In this document: positions 1-10,200 of the stretch, in pieces | Layout of the letters: each line of letters starts with the position of its first letter | Numbering within the stretch: the first letter of the stretch is position 1 | Assembly: GCF_008370045.1 (NCBI RefSeq) | Contig: NZ_VOBN01000016.1 | Location: 62,001-126,000 of the forward strand | DNA length: 64,000 bases | DNA from: Pseudomonas sp. ANT_J12 | Lineage (GTDB): Bacteria > Pseudomonadota > Gammaproteobacteria > Pseudomonadales > Pseudomonadaceae | Direction of reading: 5' to 3' | Notes under the pieces: model-generated | Told to the model about the DNA's origin: nothing | Databases searched by the model: none | What the model saw: only the letters and a program-made list of their open reading frames with translations | Position numbers and translations under genes: made by a program

Positions 1-2364
1 AAGAACGAGGCCGGTGAAATCCGTGCCTTGGCCGAAATCGTCAAGGGCGGTTTCGTGTTCAAGGGTCTCAAGCCTGTGAACTGGTGCTTCGACTGCGGCT
101 CGGCCCTGGCTGAAGCGGAAGTCGAATACGAGAACAAAGACTCCTCGACCATCGACGTGGCGTTCCCGATCGCCGACGAAGCCAAGCTGGCTGCCGCTTT
201 CGGTCTGTCGTCCCTGGCCAAACCGGCGTCGATCGTGATCTGGACCACCACCCCGTGGACCATCCCGGCCAACCAGGCGCTGAACGTCCACCCGGAATTC
301 AACTACGCCCTGGTCGATGTCGGCGACAAACTGCTGGTGCTGGCTGAAGAGCTGGTCGAGTCATGCCTGGCCCGCTACAACCTGGAAGGTTCGGTCATTG
401 CGACCACCACCGGTAAAGCGCTGGAGCTGATCAACTTCCGTCACCCGTTCTACGATCGCCTGTCGCCGGTTTACCTGGCCGAGTACGTCGAACTGGGCGC
501 TGGCACTGGCGTGGTTCACTCCGCCCCGGCCTATGGCGTTGACGACTTCGTGACCTGCAAAGCTTATGGCATGGTCAACGATGACATCCTCAATCCAGTG
601 CAAAGCAACGGTGTGTACGTGCCGTCGCTGGAATTCTTTGGCGGCCAGTTCATCTGGAAGGCCAACCCGGTCATCGTCGACAAACTGACCGAAGTCGGTG
701 CGCTGCTGCACACCGCCATCATCAGCCACAGCTACATGCACTGCTGGCGCCACAAGTCCGCGCTGATCTACCGCGCCACCGCGCAGTGGTTCATCGGCAT
801 GGACAAAGAGCCGACGTCGGGTGAAACCCTGCGCAAGCGCGCGATCAAAGCCATCGAAGAAACCAAGTTCGTCCCGGCCTGGGGCCAGGCGCGCCTGCAT
901 TCGATGATCGCCAACCGTCCGGACTGGTGCATCTCCCGCCAGCGCAACTGGGGCGTGCCGATCCCGTTTTTCCTGAACAAGGAAAGCGGCGAGTTGCACC
1001 CGCGCACCGCCGAGCTGATGGAAGAAGTCGCCAAACGCGTCGAAGTCGAAGGCATCGAAGCCTGGTTCAAGATGGACGCGGCCGAGCTGCTCGGTGACGA
1101 AGCGCCGCTGTACGACAAGATCAGCGACACCCTCGACGTCTGGTTCGACTCGGGTACCACGCACTGGCACGTCCTGCGCGGTTCGCACCCGATGGGCCAC
1201 GAGACCGGCCCGCGTGCCGACCTGTATCTGGAAGGCTCGGACCAACACCGTGGCTGGTTCCACTCGTCGTTGCTGACCGGTTGCGCCATCGACAACCACG
1301 CGCCGTACCGCGAACTGCTGACCCACGGTTTCACTGTGGATGAGTCCGGTCGCAAGATGTCCAAGTCCCTGGGCAACGTGATCGCGCCGCAAAAGGTCAA
1401 TGACACACTCGGCGCCGACATCATGCGTCTGTGGGTCGCTTCCACCGATTACTCGGGTGAAATGGCGGTTTCCGACCAGATCCTGCAGCGCAGTGCGGAC
1501 GCCTACCGGCGGATCCGTAACACCGCGCGCTTCCTGCTCTCGAACCTGACCGGTTTCAACCCGGCCACCGACATCCTGCCGGCCGAAGAAATGCTCGCCC
1601 TGGACCGTTGGGCCGTGGATCGCACCCTGCTGCTGCAACGCGAGTTGCAAGTGCACTACGGCGAATACCGCTTCTGGAACGTCTACTCCAAGATCCACAA
1701 CTTCTGCGTGCAGGAGCTGGGCGGTTTCTACCTCGACATCATCAAGGACCGCCAGTACACCACTGGCGCCAACAGCAAGGCCCGTCGTTCGGCGCAAACC
1801 GCGCTGTACCACATCAGTGAAGCGCTGGTGCGCTGGATCGCGCCGATCCTCGCCTTCACCGCTGACGAACTGTGGGAATACCTGCCGGGCGAGCGCAACG
1901 AATCGGTGATGCTCAACACCTGGTACGAAGGCCTGACCGAACTGCCGGACAACGTCGAGCTGGGCCGCGCCTACTGGGAGCGGATCATGGCGGTGAAGGT
2001 CGCGGTCAACAAGGAAATGGAAATCCAGCGCGCGGCCAAGGCTGTCGGTGGCAACCTGCAAGCCGAAGTGACGCTGTTCGCCGAAGAGGCGCTGAGCGCC
2101 GACCTGGCCAAGCTGAGCAACGAACTGCGCTTTGTCCTGATCACTTCGACCGCCAGCGTTGCGCCATTCGTACAGGCTCCGGCCGATGCCGTAGTCACCG
2201 AAGTCAGCGGCCTGAAGCTGAAGATCGTCAAGTCGGCCTTCGCCAAGTGCGCCCGTTGCTGGCACTGCCGTGAAGACGTCGGCGTGAACCCGGAGCATCC
2301 GGAAATCTGCGGTCGTTGCGTCGACAACATCAGCGGCGCGGGCGAGGTTCGTCACTATGCCTAA
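1..2364 (+). CDS. ileS: Isoleucyl-tRNA synthetase, 3' portion (5' end outside window)
   Basis: Charges tRNA-Ile with isoleucine in the cytoplasm. The reading frame is open from base 1, so the gene begins upstream; 787 residues are visible, and about 150 N-terminal residues including the HIGH motif should be missing compared with the usual length of about 940. Visible landmarks are the editing-domain region (WTTTPWTIPANQA near the start), the class I KMSKS motif (GRKMSKSLGN, encoded near 1350-1380), and a C-terminal zinc-binding region with CARCWHC and CGRCV. The stop overlaps the lspA start by 8 bases, so the two are probably translationally coupled. Identification is secure; only the start is unknown. 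Confidence 0.98.
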   Translation, partial: KNEAGEIRALAEIVKGGFVFKGLKPVNWCFDCGSALAEAEVEYENKDSSTIDVAFPIADEAKLAAAFGLSSLAKPASIVIWTTTPWTIPANQALNVHPEFNYALVDVGDKLLVLAEELVESCLARYNLEGSVIATTTGKALELINFRHPFYDRLSPVYLAEYVELGAGTGVVHSAPAYGVDDFVTCKAYGMVNDDILNPVQSNGVYVPSLEFFGGQFIWKANPVIVDKLTEVGALLHTAIISHSYMHCWRHKSALIYRATAQWFIGMDKEPTSGETLRKRAIKAIEETKFVPAWGQARLHSMIANRPDWCISRQRNWGVPIPFFLNKESGELHPRTAELMEEVAKRVEVEGIEAWFKMDAAELLGDEAPLYDKISDTLDVWFDSGTTHWHVLRGSHPMGHETGPRADLYLEGSDQHRGWFHSSLLTGCAIDNHAPYRELLTHGFTVDESGRKMSKSLGNVIAPQKVNDTLGADIMRLWVASTDYSGEMAVSDQILQRSADAYRRIRNTARFLLSNLTGFNPATDILPAEEMLALDRWAVDRTLLLQRELQVHYGEYRFWNVYSKIHNFCVQELGGFYLDIIKDRQYTTGANSKARRSAQTALYHISEALVRWIAPILAFTADELWEYLPGERNESVMLNTWYEGLTELPDNVELGRAYWERIMAVKVAVNKEMEIQRAAKAVGGNLQAEVTLFAEEALSADLAKLSNELRFVLITSTASVAPFVQAPADAVVTEVSGLKLKIVKSAFAKCARCWHCREDVGVNPEHPEICGRCVDNISGAGEVRHYA

Positions 2365-2869
2365 CGCGGCTGGCCGTTTCGGACGGCTGAGCTGGCTTTG
2401 GTTGAGCGTGCTGGTCCTGGTCATTGACCAGGCCAGCAAGTTCTACTTCGAAGGCAAGCTCGAGATGTACCAGCAAATCGTGGTGATCCCCGATTTGTTC
2501 AGTTGGACCCTGGCCTACAACACCGGCGCGGCGTTCAGCTTCCTGGCCGACAGCTCCGGCTGGCAGCGCTGGTTGTTTGCGTTGATCGCGGTAGTGGTCA
2601 GTGCGGTGCTGGTGGTCTGGCTTAAACGCCTGGGCCGCAACGAAACCTGGCTGGCCATCGCTTTGGCGCTGGTGCTGGGCGGGGCGCTGGGCAATCTGTA
2701 TGACCGCATCGCCCTGGGCCATGTGATCGATTTCATTCTTGTGCATTGGCAGAACCGCTGGTATTTCCCGGCGTTCAACTTTGCCGACAGCGCCATCAGC
2801 GTCGGTGCGGTAATGCTTGCGCTGGATATGTTCAAAAGCAAGAAAACCGGAGAAACCGTTCATGACTGA
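2357..2869 (+). CDS. lspA: Lipoprotein signal peptidase (signal peptidase II)
   Basis: Inner-membrane aspartyl protease that cleaves the signal peptide from prolipoproteins just before the lipidated cysteine. The 170-residue protein has four hydrophobic segments. The two catalytic-aspartate motifs of the family are visible: GNLYDR followed by GHVIDF, and FNFADSAIS. Its length is normal for the family. The gene starts inside the end of ileS and its stop overlaps the fkpB start by 8 bases, giving a tightly packed ileS-lspA-fkpB-ispH unit common in gammaproteobacteria. Lipoproteins in this window such as BamD and the ChaN-like protein would be its substrates. Confidence 0.97.
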   Translation: MPNAAGRFGRLSWLWLSVLVLVIDQASKFYFEGKLEMYQQIVVIPDLFSWTLAYNTGAAFSFLADSSGWQRWLFALIAVVVSAVLVVWLKRLGRNETWLAIALALVLGGALGNLYDRIALGHVIDFILVHWQNRWYFPAFNFADSAISVGAVMLALDMFKSKKTGETVHD

Positions 2870-3314
2870 ACAGGTATTGGCTGAGCAACGCATCCGCCAG
2901 AACACGGAAGTCACCTTGCACTTTGCATTGCGCCTGGAGAACGGCGACACGGTCGACAGCACCTTCGATAAAGCCCCGGCGACCTTCAAGGTCGGTGACG
3001 GCAACCTGTTGCCAGGTTTCGAAGCGGCACTGTTCGGCTTCAAGGCGGGCGACAAACGTACACTGGCCATTGCGCCGGAAAACGCGTTTGGCCAGCCCAA
3101 CCCGCAAAACGTGCAGGTCATCCCGCGTTCGCAGTTCAAGGACATGGACCTGTCGCCGGGTTTGCTGGTGATCTTCAACGATGCGGCCAATACTGAATTG
3201 CCCGGTATCGTGAAAGAATTCGATGACGACCAGGTCACCATCGACTTCAATCACCCGCTGGCGGGCAAGACATTGACCTTTGACGTCGAGATCATCGACG
3301 TCAAATCGCTGTAA
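2862..3314 (+). CDS. fkpB: FKBP-type peptidyl-prolyl cis-trans isomerase, SlpA/FkpB type
   Basis: Predicted cytoplasmic proline isomerase and folding helper. The chosen ATG at 2862 gives 150 residues beginning MTEQVLAEQ; a longer in-frame opening from 2817 lies inside lspA and is not needed. The FKBP fold is shown by LENGDTVDSTFDKAPATF, then GDGNLLPGFEAALFG and the flap-inserted IF region, ending with FDVEIIDVKSL. This is the short two-domain architecture of SlpA rather than FkpA, with no signal peptide. It overlaps lspA by 8 bases and precedes ispH, the usual placement. Confidence 0.93.
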   Translation: MTEQVLAEQRIRQNTEVTLHFALRLENGDTVDSTFDKAPATFKVGDGNLLPGFEAALFGFKAGDKRTLAIAPENAFGQPNPQNVQVIPRSQFKDMDLSPGLLVIFNDAANTELPGIVKEFDDDQVTIDFNHPLAGKTLTFDVEIIDVKSL

Positions 3315-3333
3315 CTGACCCAACACGGTCAAC

Positions 3334-3489
3334 TGTAGGAGCGGGCTTGTGTGGCGAGGGGGCTTGCCCCCGTTGGGGTGCGAAGCGCCCCTAAAACCAG
3401 CCGCCGCAATCTTGAATGAGCTTGCGATGACTGATTTACGATTGCTGCGCAATCGAACGGGGGCAAGCCCCCCCCGCCACAACAAGCCG
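3334..3489. repeat. REP pair in inverted orientation between fkpB and ispH
   Basis: The 236-bp gap between fkpB and ispH contains a GTAGGAGCGGGCTTGTGTGG start, followed by GTGGCGAGGGGGCTTGCCCCC near 3351, and the reverse complement of that motif near 3460-3480 (GGGGGCAAGCCCCCCCCGCCAC). The two arms lie about 80 bases apart and could form a long hairpin. This is the structure of Pseudomonas REPIN elements. It sits inside what is normally a continuous operon, so it may separate ispH expression from ileS-lspA-fkpB. Transcription and function are not known. Confidence 0.8.
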
Positions 3490-3550
3490 GTTGCCACAGT
3501 GGTTTTTCATTGTTTTCGCTATTTCTTGCGCGCAAGACACGAGGCACAGC

Positions 3551-4498
3551 ATGCAAATCAAACTCGCCAACCCCCGTGGCTTCTGCGCCGGCGTGGACCG
3601 GGCGATCGAAATCGTCAACCGCGCCCTGGAAGTCTTCGGGCCGCCGATCTACGTGCGCCACGAAGTGGTCCACAACAAATTCGTCGTCGAAGACCTGCGC
3701 TCCCGCGGTGCGATCTTCGTTGAAGAACTGGATCAGGTGCCGGACGACGTCATCGTGATCTTCAGTGCCCACGGCGTTTCCCAGGCTGTGCGTACCGAAG
3801 CGGCCGGCCGTGGCTTGAAAGTGTTCGACGCCACCTGCCCGCTGGTGACCAAAGTGCACATCGAAGTCGCGCGCTACAGCCGTGACGGTCGCGAGTGCAT
3901 CCTGATCGGCCACGCCGGTCACCCGGAAGTCGAAGGCACCATGGGCCAGTACGATGGCAGCAATGGCGGCGCGATCTACCTGGTCGAAGACGAAAAAGAC
4001 GTCGCCACGCTGCAAGTGCACAACCCCGACAAACTGGCGTTCGTGACCCAGACGACCCTGTCCATGGACGACACCAGCCGCGTGATCGACGCCCTGCGTG
4101 CGCGCTTCCCGGCCATCGGTGGCCCGCGCAAGGACGACATTTGCTACGCCACGCAAAACCGTCAGGACGCCGTCAAGCAACTGGCCGACGAATGCGACGT
4201 GGTGCTGGTGGTCGGCAGCCCGAACAGCTCCAACTCCAATCGCCTGCGTGAACTGGCCGAACGCATGGCTACGCCGGCGTACCTGATCGACGGTGCCGAA
4301 GACCTGCAAAAGAGCTGGTTCGATGGCGTCGAGCGTATCGGCATCACCGCTGGCGCCTCCGCACCGGAAGTACTGGTGCGTGGCGTGATCCAGCAGTTGC
4401 AGGCCTGGGGCGCTACCGGTGCCGATGAACTGTCCGGTCGCGAGGAGAACATCACCTTCTCCATGCCTAAAGAGTTGCGCGTGCGTTCTTTGCTTTAA
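3551..4498 (+). CDS. ispH: 4-hydroxy-3-methylbut-2-enyl diphosphate reductase
   Basis: Last enzyme of the MEP isoprenoid pathway, reducing HMBPP to IPP and DMAPP with an iron-sulfur cluster. The ATG at 3551 gives 315 residues starting MQIKLANPRGFCAGVDRA. The three cluster-binding cysteines are visible at residues 12 (RGFCAGV), 96 (DATCPLV) and 198 (DICYATQ). The substrate-binding SPNSSNSNRL motif follows. A longer opening from 3491 runs into the REP pair and is rejected. Its 3' end overlaps the convergent fimT-like gene by 32 bases. Confidence 0.97.
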   Translation: MQIKLANPRGFCAGVDRAIEIVNRALEVFGPPIYVRHEVVHNKFVVEDLRSRGAIFVEELDQVPDDVIVIFSAHGVSQAVRTEAAGRGLKVFDATCPLVTKVHIEVARYSRDGRECILIGHAGHPEVEGTMGQYDGSNGGAIYLVEDEKDVATLQVHNPDKLAFVTQTTLSMDDTSRVIDALRARFPAIGGPRKDDICYATQNRQDAVKQLADECDVVLVVGSPNSSNSNRLRELAERMATPAYLIDGAEDLQKSWFDGVERIGITAGASAPEVLVRGVIQQLQAWGATGADELSGREENITFSMPKELRVRSLL

Positions 4499-5024
4499 GC
4501 CTTTTCTCCTGCGCACACAGCGCCTGCTCAGTCTTTTTGCTGTCCAGGCGCACGCGGCCCGTCGCGGCTAGCACCACCCGCAGGTGGCTGACCGGCTCCC
4601 GGGGCGCGCACAGGTGCAATGTCCCTGCTTGAAAGGCCCGGCCGGGCATCAACGGTTGGCCTAGATGGCTGAAGCGTACAAAGCGCTGGACATGCCAATT
4701 GCCGACAATCGGCACTTGAGCGCCACTCCCGTGCTCCATCAGCAGAGGATTCCTGCTGTCTTCAGGCCCCTTGCCACTGATATCCAGAATAATCCGCCAA
4801 CCCTGGCTCCAGTCGCCATTGATGCCATGGATCACCACGTTCTGGTTGTGCGTGAGGGCCGCCGTCCTGGCGTTGCGAATGCCACTGATCAGTGACTGAG
4901 CGGCCACCTCTCGATCATTGGATTCCACCAGCGCTCCGAACGCCGGACTGACCAACAGCAGAACAATCCCGGCAATTGCCAGTCCCATAAGCAGTTCGAT
5001 CAGGCTGAAGCCTCGTTGATGCAT
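4467..5024 (-). CDS. fimT: Type IV minor pilin/pseudopilin, FimT-GspH type
   Basis: Predicted prepilin-like protein of 185 residues. It starts MHQRGFSLIELLMGLAIAG, a class III signal that PilD would cut after Gly5, with the conserved Glu at position 5 of the mature protein. The start at 5024 follows a GGAGGG ribosome site, supporting it over an upstream ATG. The remainder resembles GspH/FimT, which in other bacteria include DNA-binding competence pilins. Oddity: it points opposite to the rest of the minor pilin cluster and its 3' end overlaps ispH. The fimT assignment is by family and location; a second FimT/FimU-like gene lies just downstream on the plus strand. Confidence 0.8.
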   Translation of the reverse strand: MHQRGFSLIELLMGLAIAGIVLLLVSPAFGALVESNDREVAAQSLISGIRNARTAALTHNQNVVIHGINGDWSQGWRIILDISGKGPEDSRNPLLMEHGSGAQVPIVGNWHVQRFVRFSHLGQPLMPGRAFQAGTLHLCAPREPVSHLRVVLAATGRVRLDSKKTEQALCAQEKRLKAKNARATL

Positions 5025-5154
5025 GCATTTCCCTCCGTGGAGCGGTGCGGTTCGCGCCATCCGTGCGCGAGTAATGGCAAAACAACCGTACATCTGCCGG
5101 TCGAATGTTCTAGCGTGTAGAAGCAGGTATAGCCGACGGCAACGGAGGGCACCG

Positions 5155-5628
5155 ATGGATCATCGTACAAAAGGTTTCACGCTGGTCGAGGTGCTGGTCA
5201 CCCTCGCGGTTTTTCTGATCCTGATCACGATGGCGGTGCCGATGTTTACCCGTTCGATACAGGGCACCCGGGCTGATACCGACATTGGCGACTTGCAGCG
5301 CGCGCTCAATTACGCACGGCTGGAGGCCATCGACCGTGGCGTGACCACACGCCTGCGGCCGACGGCGGGTGGCAGCGTCTGGACCGGCGAACTGGCGGTC
5401 TACGACAGTACTGGCACTCCGGCCAATATATTACGGGTTGTTCCAGCGATGAGCGGCGGCGCCACTCTGGCGCTAACCTCAGGAGTGACCGCCATCGATT
5501 TCAACAATCTGGGCGGTTTGTCGGCACCGTCCACGGCGGTGGTGATCACTTATAGGTTGGGGGCGCAAAGCAGGACGCTGAACGTGTGCTTGAACGGACG
5601 GATTCTATTGGGTGGAAGTTGCGGATGA
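5155..5628 (+). CDS. fimU: Type IV minor pilin, FimU/GspH type
   Basis: Predicted minor pilin of 157 residues that helps prime pilus assembly at the inner membrane. It begins MDHRTKGFTLVEVLVTLAVF, with a PilD cleavage site after Gly7. The start at 5155 is preceded by GGAGGG. The rest is GspH-like, with two C-terminal cysteines (NVCLNGRILLGGSCG) that could form a disulfide. Its TGA overlaps the pilV ATG (ATGA), and the following genes are equally close, so this is the first gene of a fimU-pilV-pilW-pilX-pilY1-pilE transcription unit. FimU rather than FimT is inferred from gene order. Confidence 0.82.
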   Translation: MDHRTKGFTLVEVLVTLAVFLILITMAVPMFTRSIQGTRADTDIGDLQRALNYARLEAIDRGVTTRLRPTAGGSVWTGELAVYDSTGTPANILRVVPAMSGGATLALTSGVTAIDFNNLGGLSAPSTAVVITYRLGAQSRTLNVCLNGRILLGGSCG

Positions 5629-6074
5629 GGGAACGGAGCAAGAGAGCACAGGAGGGCATGACGCTGATCGAGGTATTGGTCGCGTTGTTGATTCTGACCG
5701 TGGGGCTGTTGGGGGCGGCGGCGATTCAGCTCAATGCGCTCAAGTACACCGACAGCGCGCGAATGACCACTCAGGCGAGCTTTATCGCCTATGACATGAT
5801 GGATCGCATCCGTGCCAACTCCGGCGCCGATTACACCGTCACGCCTCCGACCTCGGGCAACCTGAGCGTCGCGCGGGACCAGGACCTCTTCGATTTCACC
5901 ACCAATATCGTCAATTTTGGCGGGGCGACTGCCACCGGCAGCGTGGCACTGAACCAGCGGGTGTACACCATCACTATTACCTGGGATGACTCGCGAGCCG
6001 CCAATGTCGCCAACACGCGTCGTGTTTTTGTCCTGACCAGTCGTGCTGTAGCCGATCCAGTGGCGACCCCATGA
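5625..6074 (+). CDS. pilV: Type IV pilus modification/minor pilin PilV
   Basis: Predicted minor pilin of 149 residues, part of the pilus-priming complex. The start at 5625 gives MRERSKRAQEGMTLIEVLVA; PilD would cut after Gly11, leaving mature Met1, as is usual for PilV, with Glu5. The hydrophobic helix is followed by TVGLLGAAAIQLNALKYTDSARMTTQASFIAYDMMDRIRAN-type sequence characteristic of PilV. It overlaps fimU by 4 bases and pilW by 4 bases. Length and order match the P. aeruginosa minor pilin operon. Confidence 0.9.
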   Translation: MRERSKRAQEGMTLIEVLVALLILTVGLLGAAAIQLNALKYTDSARMTTQASFIAYDMMDRIRANSGADYTVTPPTSGNLSVARDQDLFDFTTNIVNFGGATATGSVALNQRVYTITITWDDSRAANVANTRRVFVLTSRAVADPVATP

Positions 6075-6784
6075 AGCAATCCAGCCGAGGTTTCGGCCTG
6101 ATCGAGTTGTTGATCGCCCTGGCGCTGAGCCTGATCGTGGTGCTGGGCGTGGCGCAGGTGTTCATCTCGGCCAAGAACACCTACGTCAGCCAGAACATCG
6201 CCGCCGGGATGCAGGAAGACGCGCGGTTCGTGTTGAGCAAGATGATTCAGGAAATCCGCATGGTCGGGATGTTTGGCTGCCTGGGGACGGTGACGGATGC
6301 CAGTACCGCAGGTGACTTCAACGCCAGTCAGCTGGCGCCGATCAGTTGGGATAACGCCAATCTCAAGCTGACGCTGATCACGGCTGACGTCGGGAGCGGT
6401 GGCGGTACGCCAACCTGGACCGTGCTCACTGACTGTAAAACCAGCGCCACGGCGTACACGGACTTGCGAGCCCCGGCGTCCGGGCAGATGGCGTTCCCGA
6501 TACGTCGCTTGATTTACAGCTTCACAGCCAATCAGCTGTTGATGGGCTCTGGGCACGGCACGCCGACCCAAGCCGTTTTGATCAATAACGTCAGTGCATT
6601 CAGTTTGTTGTTCGGCGTCGCCACGAGCACCACGGATGTGGCCGCCTCCAGTTACACCGCCAACCCGACCAATCCCGCGCTGATCCGCAGTGTGCGCCTG
6701 ACCCTGACGTTATTCGATCCGAACAATCGCGTGCACAACCAGACCTTCACCGCCGTTGCCGCTTTGCGCAACCGGCTGCAGTAA
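6071..6784 (+). CDS. pilW: Type IV minor pilin PilW
   Basis: Predicted minor pilin of 237 residues. Prepilin signal MKQSSRGFGLIELLIALALS, with predicted cleavage after Gly7 and Glu5 in the mature helix. It has the PilW features: a long hydrophobic stretch, then SQNIAAGMQEDARFVLSKM near residues 45-60, and a large beta-rich C-terminal part. The start overlaps the pilV stop as ATGA. With PilV, PilX and PilY1 it is expected to form the tip-priming complex. No odd features seen. Confidence 0.9.
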   Translation: MKQSSRGFGLIELLIALALSLIVVLGVAQVFISAKNTYVSQNIAAGMQEDARFVLSKMIQEIRMVGMFGCLGTVTDASTAGDFNASQLAPISWDNANLKLTLITADVGSGGGTPTWTVLTDCKTSATAYTDLRAPASGQMAFPIRRLIYSFTANQLLMGSGHGTPTQAVLINNVSAFSLLFGVATSTTDVAASSYTANPTNPALIRSVRLTLTLFDPNNRVHNQTFTAVAALRNRLQ

Positions 6785-6795
6785 GTGAGCGCAGG

Positions 6796-7278
6796 ATGAG
6801 AGCCCCGACAAACATGCAAACACGCCAACAAGGCATGGCCTTGCTGGTCAGCCTGGTATTTCTGTTGCTGCTGACGGTGATCGGTATTTCGTCGATGCAG
6901 AACGCGACCCTCCAGGAAAAAATGGCCGGTAGCGTGACCCTGCGCAATCAGTCCTTCCAACTGGCTGAGGCGGCCTTGCGTATGGGTGAAAGCGCGGTGC
7001 AACTGGCGACCTACACCCTGGCGGTGTGCGGCACCACGGCGCAATGCGCGCCGCCGGCGGAATCCTCGACCGTGACCGGTGCCGGGCTCAATTCCACGTC
7101 CGGGGTCACCTGGATTGCCGCGGGCGGCGGTTTTTATGGGGTACAGAACATCGGCACCACCACGGGCGCCGTCAACATCCCGAGCAACTCCTCGGCGACG
7201 CTGTATCGGGTCACCGCCGTCGGCATCGTCGGTAATAACATTCGCAGTGTGGTGGAGAGCATCTATGCCAAGTATTGA
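6796..7278 (+). CDS. pilX: Type IV minor pilin PilX
   Basis: Predicted minor pilin of 160 residues with the PilX-type leader MRAPTNMQTRQQGMALLVSL; cleavage is expected after Gly13. As in other PilX proteins the residue usually occupied by Glu5 is not a glutamate (mature MALLVSLVF). It contains LQEKMAGSVTLRNQSFQLAEAALR, a PilX family signature. A second ATG at codon 7 is possible. The 3' end overlaps pilY1 by 14 bases. It should bridge the minor pilins and PilY1. Confidence 0.88.
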   Translation: MRAPTNMQTRQQGMALLVSLVFLLLLTVIGISSMQNATLQEKMAGSVTLRNQSFQLAEAALRMGESAVQLATYTLAVCGTTAQCAPPAESSTVTGAGLNSTSGVTWIAAGGGFYGVQNIGTTTGAVNIPSNSSATLYRVTAVGIVGNNIRSVVESIYAKY

Positions 7279-10200
7279 TGCTCGCGGTGGCTGGCGCCGA
7301 GGGTGGGCGCAGGTGCTTTTCGGTGCGTTGCTGAGCCTCTATCTGGCGGCGCCGGCCTACGCCTTCACGCCCTCGGACTCACCGTTGTTGAGCGCGGCGG
7401 CGGTGCCACCGAACGTCATGTTGTTGATCGACGATTCGGGGAGCATGAACACCATCATCTTCGCGGCGGGGTTCGATCCGACCGTCAATCGCACGCCGGC
7501 CCGGCAATGTAATGCGTTTATCGGCCTGTGCCTGAGCTCCTCGGACATCGTCGGCAACTCGATCTTCCTCTCCAGCCTGCCGACCTCCGGCTGTTCCGGG
7601 GGGGCCTACGCGTTCTACAACAACAGCCTGACCCCGCAATGCATCAAGCTCCCGGATCCTGTCGGCAATGAAAATACCCGCTACACCGACGACTACCTCT
7701 CCTACCTGGTGGGACTGGCAAACGGCAGTAACCGGGATTTCACTAACGGCTCGATTCCCAACGATTACCGCATCAACGTGGCGCGCAACGTCTCCAGCGC
7801 CTTGGTGACGAGCAACCGCGGCTTGCGGATTGGCTTGGCCACGTTCAACTCGCCCACCAGCACCAACTCCGGAAACGGTGGTTACATCGCCCGCGCCGTC
7901 AGTGACCTGGCGGTCGTCACCGGTAGCGTCACCCAGGCCCAGGCGGACACCAACTACAACGCCCTGATCAGCTCGATTAACGGCCTCGGCGCCGTGGCCA
8001 ACACGCCGCTGGCCGAAACCTATTACGAAATCACCCGCTACTTTCGCGGCATGGCGCCGTACTACAACACCACGCCGACGACCTACACCAGCCCGATCCA
8101 GTACCGCTGCCAGAAGAACTACGGCGTGGTCGTCACCGACGGTTTGCCGACCTACGACCGCACGTTCCCGACCAGCGATCCACTGGGTGGCACTCGCTTG
8201 CCCAACTGGGACGGAATCAACAACGACGGCAATAACATCGCAGGCGATGATGAGGGCGATACCCTGTACCTGGACGACATCGCCAAGTTCGCCTTCGATA
8301 TCGACATGCGTTCGACCGGCACTGACCTGGCCGGCAAAAGCTGGACGGCGGCGGATTTTCCCAAGCAGTACATGAACACGTACACCGTGGGTTTCACCGC
8401 GGCCAACCCGATGCTGTCGGATGCCGCCGCTTACGGCCAGGGCCTGTATTACCAGGCTAACGATGCCGCCGGCCTGAACACGGCGCTGTCTTCCGCTTTG
8501 AGCAACATCACCTCCAAGGCCGGATCGGGCGGTAGCGGTGTCACCAGCGGCACTACGGTGGCCAGTGGTTCGAGTTACTTCCAGACCAGCTACGATCCAA
8601 AGGACTGGCGCGGCACTATCAAGTCCTACGGCTTCACGGCCAACGGTTCGGTCAACACCGCCTCGGTGTTATGGACCACCGACACCGCCATCGTGCCCGG
8701 TGCCACGGCGCCGACTTACCAGTCCTGGAACACCCTGACCAACGCCGCGATAACCCTGGCCTACAGCAACTTTTCCCCGGCCCAGCAAACTTCACTCAGC
8801 CAGAGCCTGCCGACCGGGATTGTCGGCAATGACCTGGTGGAGTGGAGCAAGGGCACCAACAAGACTGGCTTGAAAGTACGCTCGGTTTTACTCGGCGACA
8901 TCATCAACTCGCCGCTGGCGCTGGCTTCTCCCACGGATCAGACCGCGTCGGACCTGGTGGGCGATTCCACTTACACCACCTACCTGGCGACCAAAGCCGC
9001 CAACATGAGCCCCAGTCTGGTGGTCAACGCCAATGATGGCTTCCTCAATGTCATCAACGCCGCCAACGGTGCCCGGCGGTATGCCTACATGCCCTCCAGC
9101 GTGCTGCCGTCGTTGCGCTACATCGCCGATCCCACCTACATCAACGGCGTGAGCCACAAGTTTCTGGTGGACGGTCAGGTCGGGGTGTTCGATGCGCAAT
9201 TGAGCAGCGCCTGGAAAACCCTGGCCCTGGGCGGGGTAGGGGCGGGCGGCAAGACGTTCTACGCGGTGCAGTTGTTCGATGCGTCGGCGGGCAACGTCTT
9301 CAAGGCATTGTGGGAAATCAGCGCACCGGCCACGGCGAACACGGCGAACGCTTTCAATGACCTGGGTTATGCCTATGCACGCCCGGAAGTGGCACGCTTG
9401 GCCGATGGGCGCTGGGCGGCCTTCATCTCCAATGGCTACGGGAGCAATTCGGGGGTGGCGGCATTGTATGTGGTGGATGTGCGCGACGGCTCGCTGATCA
9501 GGAAAATCGTTATCGACAACACGGAAACCACCAATGGCCTGTCGTCGGTGAAGCTCAGGGTCAACTCGCAGAACGTAGTGCAGGCCGCGTATGGCGGCGA
9601 CCTGAAAGGACGTCTGTGGAAGTTCGACCTGAGCGGCGCCACGACGGACACCTGGGGCGTCGCCTTTTCCGGCAAGCCGTTGTTCACGGCGCCGGGGGGT
9701 GCCACGCAGCCGATTACCGCGCAACCGTTGCTGGCCGACAACTCTCTGGGTGGCAAGCAAGTGTTTTTCGGCACCGGGAAGTTCAATGAGGCCATCGACA
9801 AGACCAACAAGGATCTTCAGGCGTTTTATTCGGTATGGGACGCCGATGGCGGATCGGGTCAGTTGACCGTGTCGAGCCTGCAGGCCCAGGCCGTGACCGG
9901 GGTTACCAGCGGCAGCACTGGCGGGCAATTCATTACCACCAGCCAGAATGACACGACCTACCCGGCAGAGAAGGGTTGGTATCTGCCATTGGTGTACAAC
10001 AACGTGCTGACCGGTGAGCGGGTGATCAATCAGGCCAGCCTGGTGGCCGGTCGGGTCGTGTTCACCACGGCCAGCGTCGACACCACCGACCCTTGCGCCA
10101 GTTTCGGCACCGGCAAGCTGGTCGAGCTGGATGCATTCAGCGGTAAGATGCTCAACTACGCGGTGCTCGACACCAATGGCGACGGGCTGGTCGACAGCAC

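Noticed and set aside
361..2439. Minus-strand open frame of 692 codons opposite ileS
   Set aside because: Shadow of high-GC coding DNA: no family motif, Ala/Arg/Gln-rich composition, fully inside a conserved gene.
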